This document shows positions 1 through 9,290 of a DNA stretch of 64,000 bases, one piece after another. Source of the DNA: Longimicrobium terrae (lineage in GTDB: Bacteria; Gemmatimonadota; Gemmatimonadetes; Longimicrobiales; Longimicrobiaceae); contig NZ_JACHIA010000001.1 in the NCBI RefSeq assembly GCF_014202995.1, forward strand, positions 186,001 to 250,000. The letters are read 5' to 3'. The notes under the pieces are model-generated. The model saw nothing but the letters and a program-made list of their open reading frames with translations, made no database searches and had not been told where the DNA came from. Every line of letters begins with the position of its first letter. Position 1 is the first letter of the stretch. The position numbers and the translations under genes are program-made.

Positions 1-2
1 CG

Positions 3-638
3 CGCGTGGTGGAGCAGGAGGTTGCGGCGCGGATGGGCGTGGGGCGCACGCCGGTGCGCGAAGCGCTTCAGCTTCTGCTCACGGAAGGCTATCTGGTCGC
101 CTCGGAGGGCGGGCGCCGGCAGCTTGCCGTCGCCCCGCTGCGCGACGAGGACGTGGAAGAGCTGTTCGGGTTGATCGCCGACCTGGAAGCCGCCGCCGTG
201 CGCAAGATCAGCGAACTGGATGAGACGAGCCGGGCCACCCTGGCCGCCTCGCTGGGAGACGCCAACGACCTCTTTGGATCGACGGTGGCGCAGGTGCCGC
301 TGGACCTGGACGGCGCGTACGAAACACACAAGGCGTTTCACGCCACGCTGACAGATTCACTCGCAGGGCCGCGGCTGGCGTGGCTGCTGGGGATGGTTCG
401 CCCGCAGGTGGGGCGATACGAGTACGTGTACGGCGCGCTGCTGGAGGGCGCGCTGGGCGTGGCCACGAACGAACACGAGGACATCGTCGCCGCCGTGCGA
501 GAGGGGGATGCCGTCCGCGTGGAGGCCGCCCTCCGCCACAACTGGCGGAACGCGAGCAGCCGCCTGCGCGGCGCCATCCGCCGGGTGCCGTCCGCTCCCG
601 AAGCGGACACGGACGCGACTTCTCCCCCGGACGCCTGA
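3..638 (+). CDS. GntR-family (FadR/FCD-type) transcriptional regulator, 5' end missing
   Basis: DNA-binding repressor or activator of the GntR superfamily. The visible 211 residues start inside the winged helix-turn-helix (the motif RTPVREAL, diagnostic of GntR recognition helices, is near residue 14) and continue into an all-helical C-terminal ligand domain of about 130 residues resembling FCD, which usually binds a small organic acid or sugar acid through a metal. The frame is already open at the window edge, so the real start lies upstream. The gene ends 9 bases from the convergent GH16 gene. The ligand cannot be read from the sequence. Confidence 0.8.
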   Translation, partial: RVVEQEVAARMGVGRTPVREALQLLLTEGYLVASEGGRRQLAVAPLRDEDVEELFGLIADLEAAAVRKISELDETSRATLAASLGDANDLFGSTVAQVPLDLDGAYETHKAFHATLTDSLAGPRLAWLLGMVRPQVGRYEYVYGALLEGALGVATNEHEDIVAAVREGDAVRVEAALRHNWRNASSRLRGAIRRVPSAPEADTDATSPPDA

Positions 639-646
639 CGCGCGGC

Positions 647-1402
647 TCAGGACTCCGCGCGGATGCGGCGGATCACGAGCGCCCGCGGCTCGTGGAGCAC
701 GGGGCGCGTCATCCACCGGGGCCACCACGCGTTCGCCATCACGTACATCGGCTGATGCGGAACGCCGTCCGTCCACCGCTGCATCTCCTCGCCATCTACG
801 GCGAAGCGCACCTCGCCGGGGCGCCACTCGATGCGGTACTCGTGATGGTCCGCGGCGGGATCGAAGGCAAGCGGCAGCGTGGCGGTGTGCGTCTGGACGC
901 CGGCCACCCAAGTGGTGAACATCACCGTCCGGCCGCCGTCGTTGGGGATCTCGATGTCCAGCTCGTCCGACTCGTCGCTGCCGCCCTGGTAGAGAAAGAG
1001 GGCGGAGATGGAGCCGGGTGCCAGCGGTGTCCGCATCCGTGCGCTGTAAGTGCCATACCCGAAGCGCTCCGCCGACCGAAGTTCCCCGCCGTCACGCGCG
1101 CCCGGTGCGAGGACGAGCGACACCCCGCCGTCGCCGGTCCGCACGTTGTCCGCCCGCACCGAGCCACTGCCCAGCGGGTGCGTGTCCAGCCTCCAGCGTG
1201 CCGCATCCAGCGCATCGCCGCCCGTCACCCCGCCGAAATCGTCGTCGAACCCGCGATCATTCATCCGCAGCCCCATCCCGTTCCCGTCATCCACCGAATC
1301 GTACGACGTCCCGCTCGCAATCCGCGCTCCCGGCGGGGAGCGAAGGTGATCGCGATCGAGTGAAAAGACAAAGCCACCCCGGTCGTCTGCGCGGCTTTCC
1401 AT
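647..1402 (-). CDS. Glycoside hydrolase family 16 protein (beta-glucanase-like)
   Basis: Predicted retaining endo-glycanase of family GH16, the family of licheninases, laminarinases and carrageenases. The catalytic signature DELDIEI is present, giving Glu147 as nucleophile, Asp149 as helper and Glu151 as acid/base. The C-terminal half (HEYRIEWRPGEVRFAVDGE) is the usual GH16 beta-sandwich strand set. At 251 residues it is a single-domain enzyme. No signal peptide is visible at any in-frame start. The family-like region begins near residue 53, so a start at Met43 or Met47 is possible. The substrate is unknown; a role in trimming the cell's own polysaccharide or in glucan use are both open. Confidence 0.8.
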   Translation of the reverse strand: MESRADDRGGFVFSLDRDHLRSPPGARIASGTSYDSVDDGNGMGLRMNDRGFDDDFGGVTGGDALDAARWRLDTHPLGSGSVRADNVRTGDGGVSLVLAPGARDGGELRSAERFGYGTYSARMRTPLAPGSISALFLYQGGSDESDELDIEIPNDGGRTVMFTTWVAGVQTHTATLPLAFDPAADHHEYRIEWRPGEVRFAVDGEEMQRWTDGVPHQPMYVMANAWWPRWMTRPVLHEPRALVIRRIRAES

Positions 1403-1483
1403 GATCCATCACCCAATGGCCTCGAAAAGCGGCATCGATCCAGGTTTGGCGTGGACCAATGCTGATCACCATCGACAGCATCC

Positions 1484-1512
1484 TTGACGAAACCGGTGCA
1501 CCTCACTAGTGT
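1484..1512 (+). promoter_or_regulatory. Candidate promoter of the GntR/ABC operon
   Basis: A -35 box TTGACG (1484-1489) is followed after 17 bases by TAGTGT (1507-1512) as a weak -10. The -10 lies inside the palindromic operator, which would make repression by the encoded GntR protein straightforward. The -35 match is good and the -10 is poor, so the exact box is uncertain. Confidence 0.45.
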
Positions 1513-1531
1513 ATTAGTTAACCAGTACACT
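1508..1531. promoter_or_regulatory. Palindromic operator, likely bound by the YtrA-type GntR protein
   Basis: A 24-base near-perfect palindrome centred on GTTAAC, with outer arms AGTGTA and TACACT; 10 of the 12 base pairs are symmetric. It sits 19 bases upstream of the GTG start of the GntR gene. Operators with GTGTA/TACAC arms and an AT-rich centre are typical of YtrA-subfamily GntR repressors that control their own ABC-transporter operon, so autoregulation is the natural reading. Confidence 0.75.
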
Positions 1532-1549
1532 GGATCACAAGGAACCCGC

Positions 1550-1945
1550 GTGCAGATCTCCATCAACACGGCCGATCCCCGGCCGATCTACGTTCAGATC
1601 ATGGACGAAGTGCGGCGCGCCATCGTTCTGGGATCGCTGCGGCCCGAAGATCCGCTTCCCTCCGTCCGCCACCTTTCCTCCGATCTCCGCGTGAACCCGA
1701 ACACCGTCGCGCAGGCCTACCGCGAACTGGAGCGGGCGGGCACCGTCTACGTGCGCCGGGGCCAGGGCACCTTTGTGGCCCAGACCGGCGCGGGAGAGGC
1801 CGAACGCCGCGACATGGTGCGCGGCGTGGCGGAAAGGGCGCTGGTAGAGGCGCACCGCAGCGGCGTCAGCGCCCAAGAACTGATCGAGGCCATCCGCGAA
1901 GCAGCGGCATCGCGCGAACTTCCCACCCTGGCAGGCCAGTCATGA
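1550..1945 (+). CDS. YtrA-subfamily GntR transcriptional regulator
   Basis: A 131-residue regulator: an N-terminal winged helix (residues ~8-75, including the motif LPSVRHLSSDLRVNPNTVAQ) and a short C-terminal dimerisation helix pair instead of an effector domain, which is the layout of the YtrA subfamily. The chosen start is GTG because AAGGA stands 6 bases upstream of it. The frame could start 22 codons earlier, but that would place the operator inside the coding region. It overlaps the ABC ATPase gene by 4 bases (ATGA). Family members usually repress a downstream ABC exporter and respond to cell-envelope stress or antibiotics. Confidence 0.88.
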   Translation: MQISINTADPRPIYVQIMDEVRRAIVLGSLRPEDPLPSVRHLSSDLRVNPNTVAQAYRELERAGTVYVRRGQGTFVAQTGAGEAERRDMVRGVAERALVEAHRSGVSAQELIEAIREAAASRELPTLAGQS

Positions 1946-2871
1946 GCACTCCCCTTCCCACCCGCCTGGACGGCGTGCCGCTGGCCGTCCGTACGCAGAA
2001 CCTGACCAAGCGGTTCGGGCGCCAGACCGCGCTGGACGACGTGAGCCTGCAGGTGCCCGAGGGCGCCGTGTACGTGCTCATTGGCCCCAACGGCGCGGGA
2101 AAGAGCACCACCCTGAAGGTGCTGCTGGACCTGGTGCGCGCGGACAGCGGCACGGCGGAGGTGTGCGGCGTGGACCCGCGCACCCGCGGCCCGGAGGCGC
2201 GCGCGCAGACCGGCTACGTCCCCGAGCGCCTGGACTGGGGATACGGCTGGATGCGCGTGGGCCGGCTGCTGGAGCACCACGCCGCCTACTTTCCCGCCTG
2301 GGACCGCGAGTACGCCGCGCGGCTGGGGCGGATCTTCGGGATCGAGCCGGAGCGGAGGATGGGCACGCTCTCCAAGGGCCAGAGCCGGCGCGTGCACCTG
2401 ATCATGGCGCTGGCCCACCGGCCGCCCGTGCTGGTTCTGGACGAGCCCACGGACGGGCTGGATCCCGTGATGCTGGATGAAGCGCTGGGGCTGCTGGCCG
2501 AGCACGTGGCGGACACACCGACCACCGTCCTCGTTTCCACCCACCAGGTGCACGACGTGGAGCGCCTGGCCGACCACGTGGGGGTGATGCGCGACGGCCG
2601 GCTGGTGCTTCAGGCCCCGCGCGACGTGCTGCACCGCGACCTGCGCCGCTACCGCGCCGAAGTGCCGGAGGGCTGGGCGGGCGCGCCGGAGCTGAACGGG
2701 GCCGTGCTGCGCCGCGGTGCACTCGGGCGCGAGATCCAGTGGACCATCTGGGGCGGGGAGCGCGACGTCGCGCAGCGGCTGGCACGCGCGGGCGCCGTGG
2801 TGCGCGACGCCGCCCCGCTCACCCTGCAGGAAGCCGCCATCACCCTTCTCAGCCGCAAGGACCAGCCATGA
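1942..2871 (+). CDS. ABC transporter ATP-binding protein
   Basis: Nucleotide-binding subunit of an exporter-type ABC system at the inner face of the cytoplasmic membrane. All motifs are intact: Walker A GPNGAGKST (residues 48-56), signature LSKGQ (143-147), Walker B VLVLDEPTDGLD (163-174) and the switch histidine His201. The 309 residues include a C-terminal extension of about 80 residues beyond the ATPase core, often regulatory in this class. It is translationally coupled to the regulator upstream and the permease downstream by 4-base overlaps. It resembles the YtrB/CcmA-like group paired with GntR regulators; the substrate is unknown. Confidence 0.9.
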   Translation: MSTPLPTRLDGVPLAVRTQNLTKRFGRQTALDDVSLQVPEGAVYVLIGPNGAGKSTTLKVLLDLVRADSGTAEVCGVDPRTRGPEARAQTGYVPERLDWGYGWMRVGRLLEHHAAYFPAWDREYAARLGRIFGIEPERRMGTLSKGQSRRVHLIMALAHRPPVLVLDEPTDGLDPVMLDEALGLLAEHVADTPTTVLVSTHQVHDVERLADHVGVMRDGRLVLQAPRDVLHRDLRRYRAEVPEGWAGAPELNGAVLRRGALGREIQWTIWGGERDVAQRLARAGAVVRDAAPLTLQEAAITLLSRKDQP

Positions 2872-3866
2872 CCGCCACCCTCGTTGACCGTCCGCCCACC
2901 GCTCCGGAAACGACCGCCTCGGCGCCGCACCCCCGGCCGCGGTGGACCGGCGTGGCGCGCGAGCAGCTGCTCACCGTGCTGGGCGCCCTGCGCTGGCAGA
3001 CCATCCTGGGCGCGGCGGCGCTGGCGGCGCTCACCCTGATGTGGGTGGTGAGCCGCATCAGCTCGCCCAGCCGGCCGGAGACCGTGCAGTTCGCGGAGCT
3101 GATGATTCCCCTAGCAATGATCGCGCTCTTCACCCCGGCGGAGGTGTGGCGGGGCGAGCAGCCGTCGCGGCGCGGGTACTTCTGGGCCATGCCGGTGGAC
3201 CGCACGCGCCACACCCTGCTGCGCGTGCTGGGCGGATGGGCGTGGCTGATGGCCGCCGTCGCGGTGTTCCTGCTCTGGATCGCGGCCGCGTCGTGGGCCA
3301 CCGGCGGCAGCTTCAGCCTGGGAGATGTGCCTCTGTCGCCTTCCGGCACCGCCCAGCAGACCGCGGCGGAGTACGCCATTCACGCGCCCGTTCCGGCGTG
3401 GCGATGGCTCGTCCCCTTTGCCGCCACCACGACGCTGTACCTCCTGGGGAGCATCATCCCGCTCGCCAGCAACTATCCCTGGCGCTGGTACGGGGGCATC
3501 GCGCTGGCTTCGCTGCTCGTCGCGGCCCTGGGCGCGGACTGGAGCGAGCGGGCGCTGCACCTGCTGGTGCCCGGTCCGTTCGGGCTCGAGACGCTGCTGA
3601 CCGGCGGCGGGCAGGCGTTCGTGGAAGGCTCCGTACCAGGGCAGGTGCGCGCCGTGCCGTACGCGGCCACGCCGGGAGGCTGGCTCTCCGCCACGGCGCT
3701 GTGGATGGGGATCGGCTTGATCGGCGTATTCATCGCCCCGCCGCCACCGCGACAGCTGACGCGGCTGGATCACGCGATCGGTCCCGGCGCCGCTCCCTGC
3801 CGGCCCGCTGTGGATGACGACAAGCCCGCGCCTGGATCGCTCCAGGCGCGGGCTTCTGCTCTGTGA
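2868..3866 (+). CDS. ABC transporter permease subunit
   Basis: A 332-residue membrane protein with about six hydrophobic segments, for example ILGAAALAALTLMWVV near residue 45 and AWLMAAVAVFLLWIAAAS near 125. It is the predicted partner of the ATPase just upstream. The start is the ATG in the ATGA overlap with the ATPase stop; a longer in-frame opening to the left lies wholly within the ATPase gene and is not credible. The last ~15 codons coincide with a strong hairpin, so the polar C-terminal tail (ending LQARASAL) may be a by-product of the terminator rather than a conserved domain. No close named family is recognised. Confidence 0.8.
   Translation: MTATLVDRPPTAPETTASAPHPRPRWTGVAREQLLTVLGALRWQTILGAAALAALTLMWVVSRISSPSRPETVQFAELMIPLAMIALFTPAEVWRGEQPSRRGYFWAMPVDRTRHTLLRVLGGWAWLMAAVAVFLLWIAAASWATGGSFSLGDVPLSPSGTAQQTAAEYAIHAPVPAWRWLVPFAATTTLYLLGSIIPLASNYPWRWYGGIALASLLVAALGADWSERALHLLVPGPFGLETLLTGGGQAFVEGSVPGQVRAVPYAATPGGWLSATALWMGIGLIGVFIAPPPPRQLTRLDHAIGPGAAPCRPAVDDDKPAPGSLQARASAL
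3822..3855 (+). terminator. Strong hairpin inside the 3' end of the permease gene
   Basis: A perfect 15-bp stem (arms 3822-3836 and 3841-3855, beginning AAGCCCGCGCC) with a TCGC tetraloop. It ends 8 bases before the last base of the permease stop codon. No long T-tract follows, so termination may be weak, Rho-assisted, or the element may stabilise the mRNA end. It separates this operon from the convergent HD-domain gene. Confidence 0.65.
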
Positions 3867-3876
3867 TACGGGTCAG

Positions 3877-3921
3877 CGGTGGATCGCGATCAGGTGGATG
3901 GCGGTCAGGTGGATGGCGGTC
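3877..3921. repeat. Three tandem 15-bp repeats
   Basis: The unit AGGTGGATGGCGGTC occurs twice exactly (3892-3921) and is preceded by a degenerate copy CGGTGGATCGCGATC. It lies in the short gap between two convergent genes. No function is apparent. Confidence 0.8.
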
Positions 3922-3969
3922 AGAGCTTCCGGCGCGGGACCGGATGCTCCGACGACGCGCGGGCGTCGG

Positions 3970-4566
3970 CTACTGAACGTTGTCAGCGGGCCGGAACGGT
4001 CCGTGAACGCGCGCCACCTCGGCGTGTGCCTCGTCGAACAGCGCTTCGAGCACGGGGCTGGCGCCGCGGCAGGCGGACACGATGCGGAGCGCGCCTTCCG
4101 CGTAGGCGCGGCACTTCTCCGGTGGCCAGCCGGTTGGAGGGTCGACCGCGAGCGAGCGCAGGTTCGAGGTCTGGTCGGCGATCTTGCCCCGCTTGACTGC
4201 GTCCGGCTTGCTGCGGATGCGCTCCGCCTGCAGGGTTTTGCGCTCCAGCAGCGGCATCCCCGCGAATTCGGGCGGGTCCGTCATGCCGTCGACGATGGCC
4301 GCCACTTCCGGACCGAAACGCTCCCGGATCTCGGCGAGGGTCACGCTGGAATCCTCCACCACGTCGTGCAGCCGCCCGGCCGCGCGCTCGCTGTCGGAGG
4401 CACCGGCGAGCGCCATCAGCGCGGCGACTTCCTCGAAGTGCGCAGTCACAGGGATGGAGCGGCGGCCGGACCGCATCTGGCCGGCGCACGCAGCGGCTGC
4501 AAACGCCGCGGCCTCAGCCTCGAGCGGGCCGACCGGGGCGCGGACGGCGGGTGTGGAAGAATCCAT
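3970..4566 (-). CDS. Stand-alone HD-domain phosphohydrolase, likely small alarmone hydrolase
   Basis: A 198-residue single-domain protein of the RelA/SpoT hydrolase (HD) family. The metal and catalytic residues are in place: His43, His67-Asp68, Glu71-Asp72 in LHDVVED, and Asp131/Asn135 in IADQTSNLRSL. The stretch after the HD motif (FGPEVAAIVDGMTD) is nearly the same as in the full-length Rel protein encoded at 9291-11516. There is no synthetase or TGS domain, so it should only degrade (p)ppGpp or a related nucleotide, like Mesh1-type enzymes. It sits downstream of ssb on the same strand but behind a terminator. Confidence 0.8.
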   Translation of the reverse strand: MDSSTPAVRAPVGPLEAEAAAFAAAACAGQMRSGRRSIPVTAHFEEVAALMALAGASDSERAAGRLHDVVEDSSVTLAEIRERFGPEVAAIVDGMTDPPEFAGMPLLERKTLQAERIRSKPDAVKRGKIADQTSNLRSLAVDPPTGWPPEKCRAYAEGALRIVSACRGASPVLEALFDEAHAEVARVHGPFRPADNVQ

Positions 4567-4688
4567 AGGTTGGACATGCCGAGTAGAGATTCGCGGAAAT
4601 CCGGATCTCGATATCCGGAACGTCGCTTTACAGGTGCTGCCCGCGCGCGGGCGGGCGAAACCACGCGTTCAGCCGATCAACATCAGGA

Positions 4689-4726
4689 AAAGCGGGCAGG
4701 GGAGCCGAAGCACCCCTGCCCGCTTT
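4689..4726 (-). terminator. Intrinsic terminator downstream of ssb
   Basis: A perfect 14-bp stem (AAAGCGGGCAGGGG pairing with CCCCTGCCCGCTTT) with a 10-base loop. Read on the minus strand the stem ends in TTTTCC. It lies between the ssb stop and the HD-hydrolase start. Confidence 0.8.
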
Positions 4727-4795
4727 CATCGTAGAGCCCCGCCAGGTCTGCGGGTCGCGCTCGCGAACAGATGAACGCGGGGCGAGGCACGCACG

Positions 4796-5413
4796 CTAGA
4801 ACGGCAGATCGTCGTCGTCCTCGAAGGGCGGAGACTGGAAGTCGTCGTAGTTGCTTCCACCACCGCCCGCGCCGCCGCGACCGCCGCCGGCCGGCGCGCC
4901 GCCCCCGGAGCGCGGAGCAGCGCCGCCGCCACCGCCGCCGCGGGGCGCACCACCACCACCCCCGCCGCCGCCCCCGCCGCCGCCCCCGTAGCCGCCGCCA
5001 CCTCCACCACCGCCGTAGCCGCCCCGGCCGCCGCCACCACCCCCGCCGGAGTAGCCGCCGCCGTCCTCGTCACCGCCACGGCCGCCGCCGAGCAGAAGCA
5101 CTTCGCGGGCGCGGATCTCCGTCGTGAACTTGGTGACGCCGTCCTTGTCCTCGTACTGCCGATACTCGATTTCACCCTCGACATAGATGCGGTCGCCCTT
5201 CTTGACGTACCGCTCGATGATGTCGACAAGCTTTTCCCACGCCACGATGCGGTGCCACTCGGTCTTTTCCTGCGCTTGGCCGTCCCGGCCGTTCCACTTG
5301 CGCGTGGTGGCGACCGAAAACTGCGCCACTCGGGCACCGCTGGGGATGGACCGGATTTCGGGGTCCTGCCCCACGTTGCCGATGATCATGGCCTTGTTCA
5401 GGCTGCGAGCCAC
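4796..5413 (-). CDS. ssb: Single-stranded DNA-binding protein with glycine-rich linker
   Basis: Binds single-stranded DNA in replication, recombination and repair. Residues 1-110 form the OB fold (it begins MARSLNKAMIIGNVGQDPEI). A linker of about 80 residues follows that is mostly glycine, and the protein ends in the acidic tip DDDDLPF that recruits partner proteins. At 205 residues it is longer than the usual ~178 because of the linker. The start is GTG, with GGAGG 4 bases upstream. The linker is encoded by long CCG/CCA-type runs on the plus strand, a likely site of length variation. Confidence 0.95.
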   Translation of the reverse strand: MARSLNKAMIIGNVGQDPEIRSIPSGARVAQFSVATTRKWNGRDGQAQEKTEWHRIVAWEKLVDIIERYVKKGDRIYVEGEIEYRQYEDKDGVTKFTTEIRAREVLLLGGGRGGDEDGGGYSGGGGGGGRGGYGGGGGGGGYGGGGGGGGGGGGGAPRGGGGGGAAPRSGGGAPAGGGRGGAGGGGSNYDDFQSPPFEDDDDLPF

Positions 5414-5461
5414 AGCTCCTCCTCAGACTTTGAAAGGTAACGCAGTGGACAACAGGCGCCT

Positions 5462-5490
5462 ATGATAGGCCGCGCCCGTGACGGTGTCAA
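5462..5490 (-). promoter_or_regulatory. sigma-70-type promoter of ssb
   Basis: On the minus strand, TTGACA (5490-5485) is separated by exactly 17 bases from TATCAT (5467-5462). Transcription would start near 5455, leaving an untranslated leader of about 40 bases before the ssb GTG. The -35 box overlaps the last codons of rimI. This is the best consensus match in the window. Confidence 0.8.
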
Positions 5491-5978
5491 GGAAATGATT
5501 GGATCTGGAGACGCATAACAAGCGCGTCTTCCTTGGGAAGCGAGTAATACGAACGTCTTCTTCCCACAACGGCGAAACCACGGTGGCGGTAAATGGATTG
5601 CGCGGAGTGGTTGGTTTCACGTACTTCCAGAAAGATTTCCCGTCCGCCACGCGCCCGCACGTGCTCCACCACCGCGTCCACCAGCGCGCCGCCCACCCCC
5701 GTTCCCCGGGCGATGGGGTCCACCGCCACGTTGCCCAGTTCCGCCTGGTCGATGACCGTCCACGCCGCCGCGTAGCCCAGCACCCCGCGCTCGTCCTCCG
5801 CCACCAGCACGTCGGTGTCCGTGCGCTTGATCAGACCGCGAAAGGTGCTTTCCTTCCACGGCGTGGAAAACGACTGGTTTTCGATCTCCAGAACCCGCGG
5901 CAGGTCGGCTTCGCGAATGGGGCGGATTCCGTACGGCGCCGTGGCGGCCCCGGGGAGTTCGGCGAGCGGCGTGGACAT
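5487..5978 (-). CDS. rimI: Ribosomal-protein-alanine N-acetyltransferase
   Basis: GNAT acetyltransferase that acetylates the N-terminus of ribosomal protein S18 in E. coli. Seen here: the acetyl-CoA loop RGTGVG (residues 91-96) and the RimI signature EVRETNHSAQSIYRHRGF (119-136). The start is the ATG overlapping the tsaB stop as TGATG, giving 163 residues; an earlier in-frame ATG lies inside tsaB. Its place next to tsaB and tsaE is a very common arrangement in bacteria. Confidence 0.9.
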   Translation of the reverse strand: MSTPLAELPGAATAPYGIRPIREADLPRVLEIENQSFSTPWKESTFRGLIKRTDTDVLVAEDERGVLGYAAAWTVIDQAELGNVAVDPIARGTGVGGALVDAVVEHVRARGGREIFLEVRETNHSAQSIYRHRGFAVVGRRRSYYSLPKEDALVMRLQIQSFP

Positions 5979-6682
5979 CAGCCCGTCTTTGCGGCCGCCA
6001 TGCGCTCGGCGCCCGCCGCGCGCACGTACTCCGGCTCCCACGCCGCCGCGTCCGCGATGCGGCCGCTCTCGGGCGCGTGCCGCGCGAGCCAGAGCAGCCC
6101 CGCGGCCAGCGACGCGTCGTCCCCCAGCACCGCGTCCGGGCCGAACGCCGCGCGCAGGTCGTCCGCGTACAGCACGGAGCCCTCGCCGCAGAAGCGGACG
6201 GGACCGTCGCCCAGCCGCGTACGCAGTTCATCCACCCGCAGCGCGTCCACCGGCAGCACCTCGTCCACCGCGCCGTCCTCGCCGAAGCGCCAGGCACCCG
6301 CGAACACCTCGCGGTTGCGCGCGTCGAACAGCGCGCAGACTGTCTGGCCGGGCACTCCCTGCGCCGCCGCGGCCGCCATCAGCCCGGACCAGGCGAAGAG
6401 CGGCACGCCGAGGGCGTGCACCATCCCCTTTGCCGTCGCCGCCGCGATCCGCAGCCCGGTGAACGACCCCGGCCCGCCGCCCACGGCGATGGCGCCGATC
6501 TGCACCGGCGCGATCCCCGCGGCGCGCAGGACGGCATCCACCGCCGGCAGCAGCGCGGAAGAGGCGTTGGACGCCGCGGCCACCGTCTGCTCCGCCACGA
6601 TCCGGCCGTCCATCCACAGCGCCACGTACGCCGCGCGCGTGGAACTGTCCAGCGCCAGCAGCGGCCCGTCCGTCGCGCTCAT
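5978..6682 (-). CDS. tsaB: tRNA t6A biosynthesis protein TsaB
   Basis: Partner of TsaD and TsaE in making N6-threonylcarbamoyl-adenosine at position 37 of ANN-decoding tRNAs. The 234-residue ASKHA-fold protein begins with the phosphate-loop-like LLALDSSTRAAYVALW and carries the TsaB signature GGGPGSFTGLRI near residue 70. Its start overlaps the tsaE stop by 4 bases. tsaD is not in the window. Confidence 0.93.
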   Translation of the reverse strand: MSATDGPLLALDSSTRAAYVALWMDGRIVAEQTVAAASNASSALLPAVDAVLRAAGIAPVQIGAIAVGGGPGSFTGLRIAAATAKGMVHALGVPLFAWSGLMAAAAAQGVPGQTVCALFDARNREVFAGAWRFGEDGAVDEVLPVDALRVDELRTRLGDGPVRFCGEGSVLYADDLRAAFGPDAVLGDDASLAAGLLWLARHAPESGRIADAAAWEPEYVRAAGAERMAAAKTG

Positions 6683-7142
6683 CGGTCCTCCATCGGCGGC
6701 AGCGGCGGCGGGTCACCCACGGCGCGCGCGGCGACGGCGCGGACGGCGGGATCGGCCTCCTCCGTCAACTCGATCTCCCAGCGGATGGGAGGCAGAAGCC
6801 GCTCCGCGCGCTCCGGCCACTCGATCAGCACCAGGTCCCCCGCTCCGCCCAGCTCCGCCCATCCCAGTTCCCACACTTCTTCCTCGTCTTCCAGCCGGTA
6901 CAGGTCCAGGTGCCAGAGCACCCCGCCGGCGGGAAGGTCATAGCGGAACAGCAGGTTGTAGGTGGGCGAAGGCACGTCGCCCTCCACCCCGGCTCCGTGC
7001 GCGATGGCGCGGGCCAGCGTGCTCTTTCCCGCCCCCAGATCCCCGCGCAGGCAGAGGACGAGCGGGGTGCGCGCCTCCGCGCCGATCCGCCCGCCCCACG
7101 ACTGGAGAGCCTGCTCCGACAGCACCGCCCGCATGGAATCCG

Positions 7143-7146
<4 letters not shown>
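6679..7146 (-). CDS. tsaE: tRNA t6A biosynthesis ATPase TsaE
   Basis: Small P-loop ATPase that recycles the TsaB-TsaD complex in t6A synthesis. Walker [10 protein letters not shown] spans residues 35-43. The family motifs [10 protein letters not shown] (~60) and [11 protein letters not shown] (~77), and the Walker-B-like [15 protein letters not shown] (~105), follow in order. The length of 155 residues is normal. The start overlaps the uvrB stop by 4 bases, so it is probably co-translated with uvrB. Confidence 0.93.
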
Positions 7147-9197
<2,051 letters not shown>

Positions 9198-9290
9198 TCC
9201 TCGTCATCTCAGGGGGTCGGCGCGGGCCGCGCGCGGCACCCCGTGGTACACCGAACAGAAACCGCAGTTCACGCCATGGACGGAGCGCGG

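Noticed and set aside
1261-1569. Frameshifted signal peptide upstream of the GH16 gene
   Set aside because: The overlapping frame has no hydrophobic core or cleavage site, so the lack of a signal peptide seems real.
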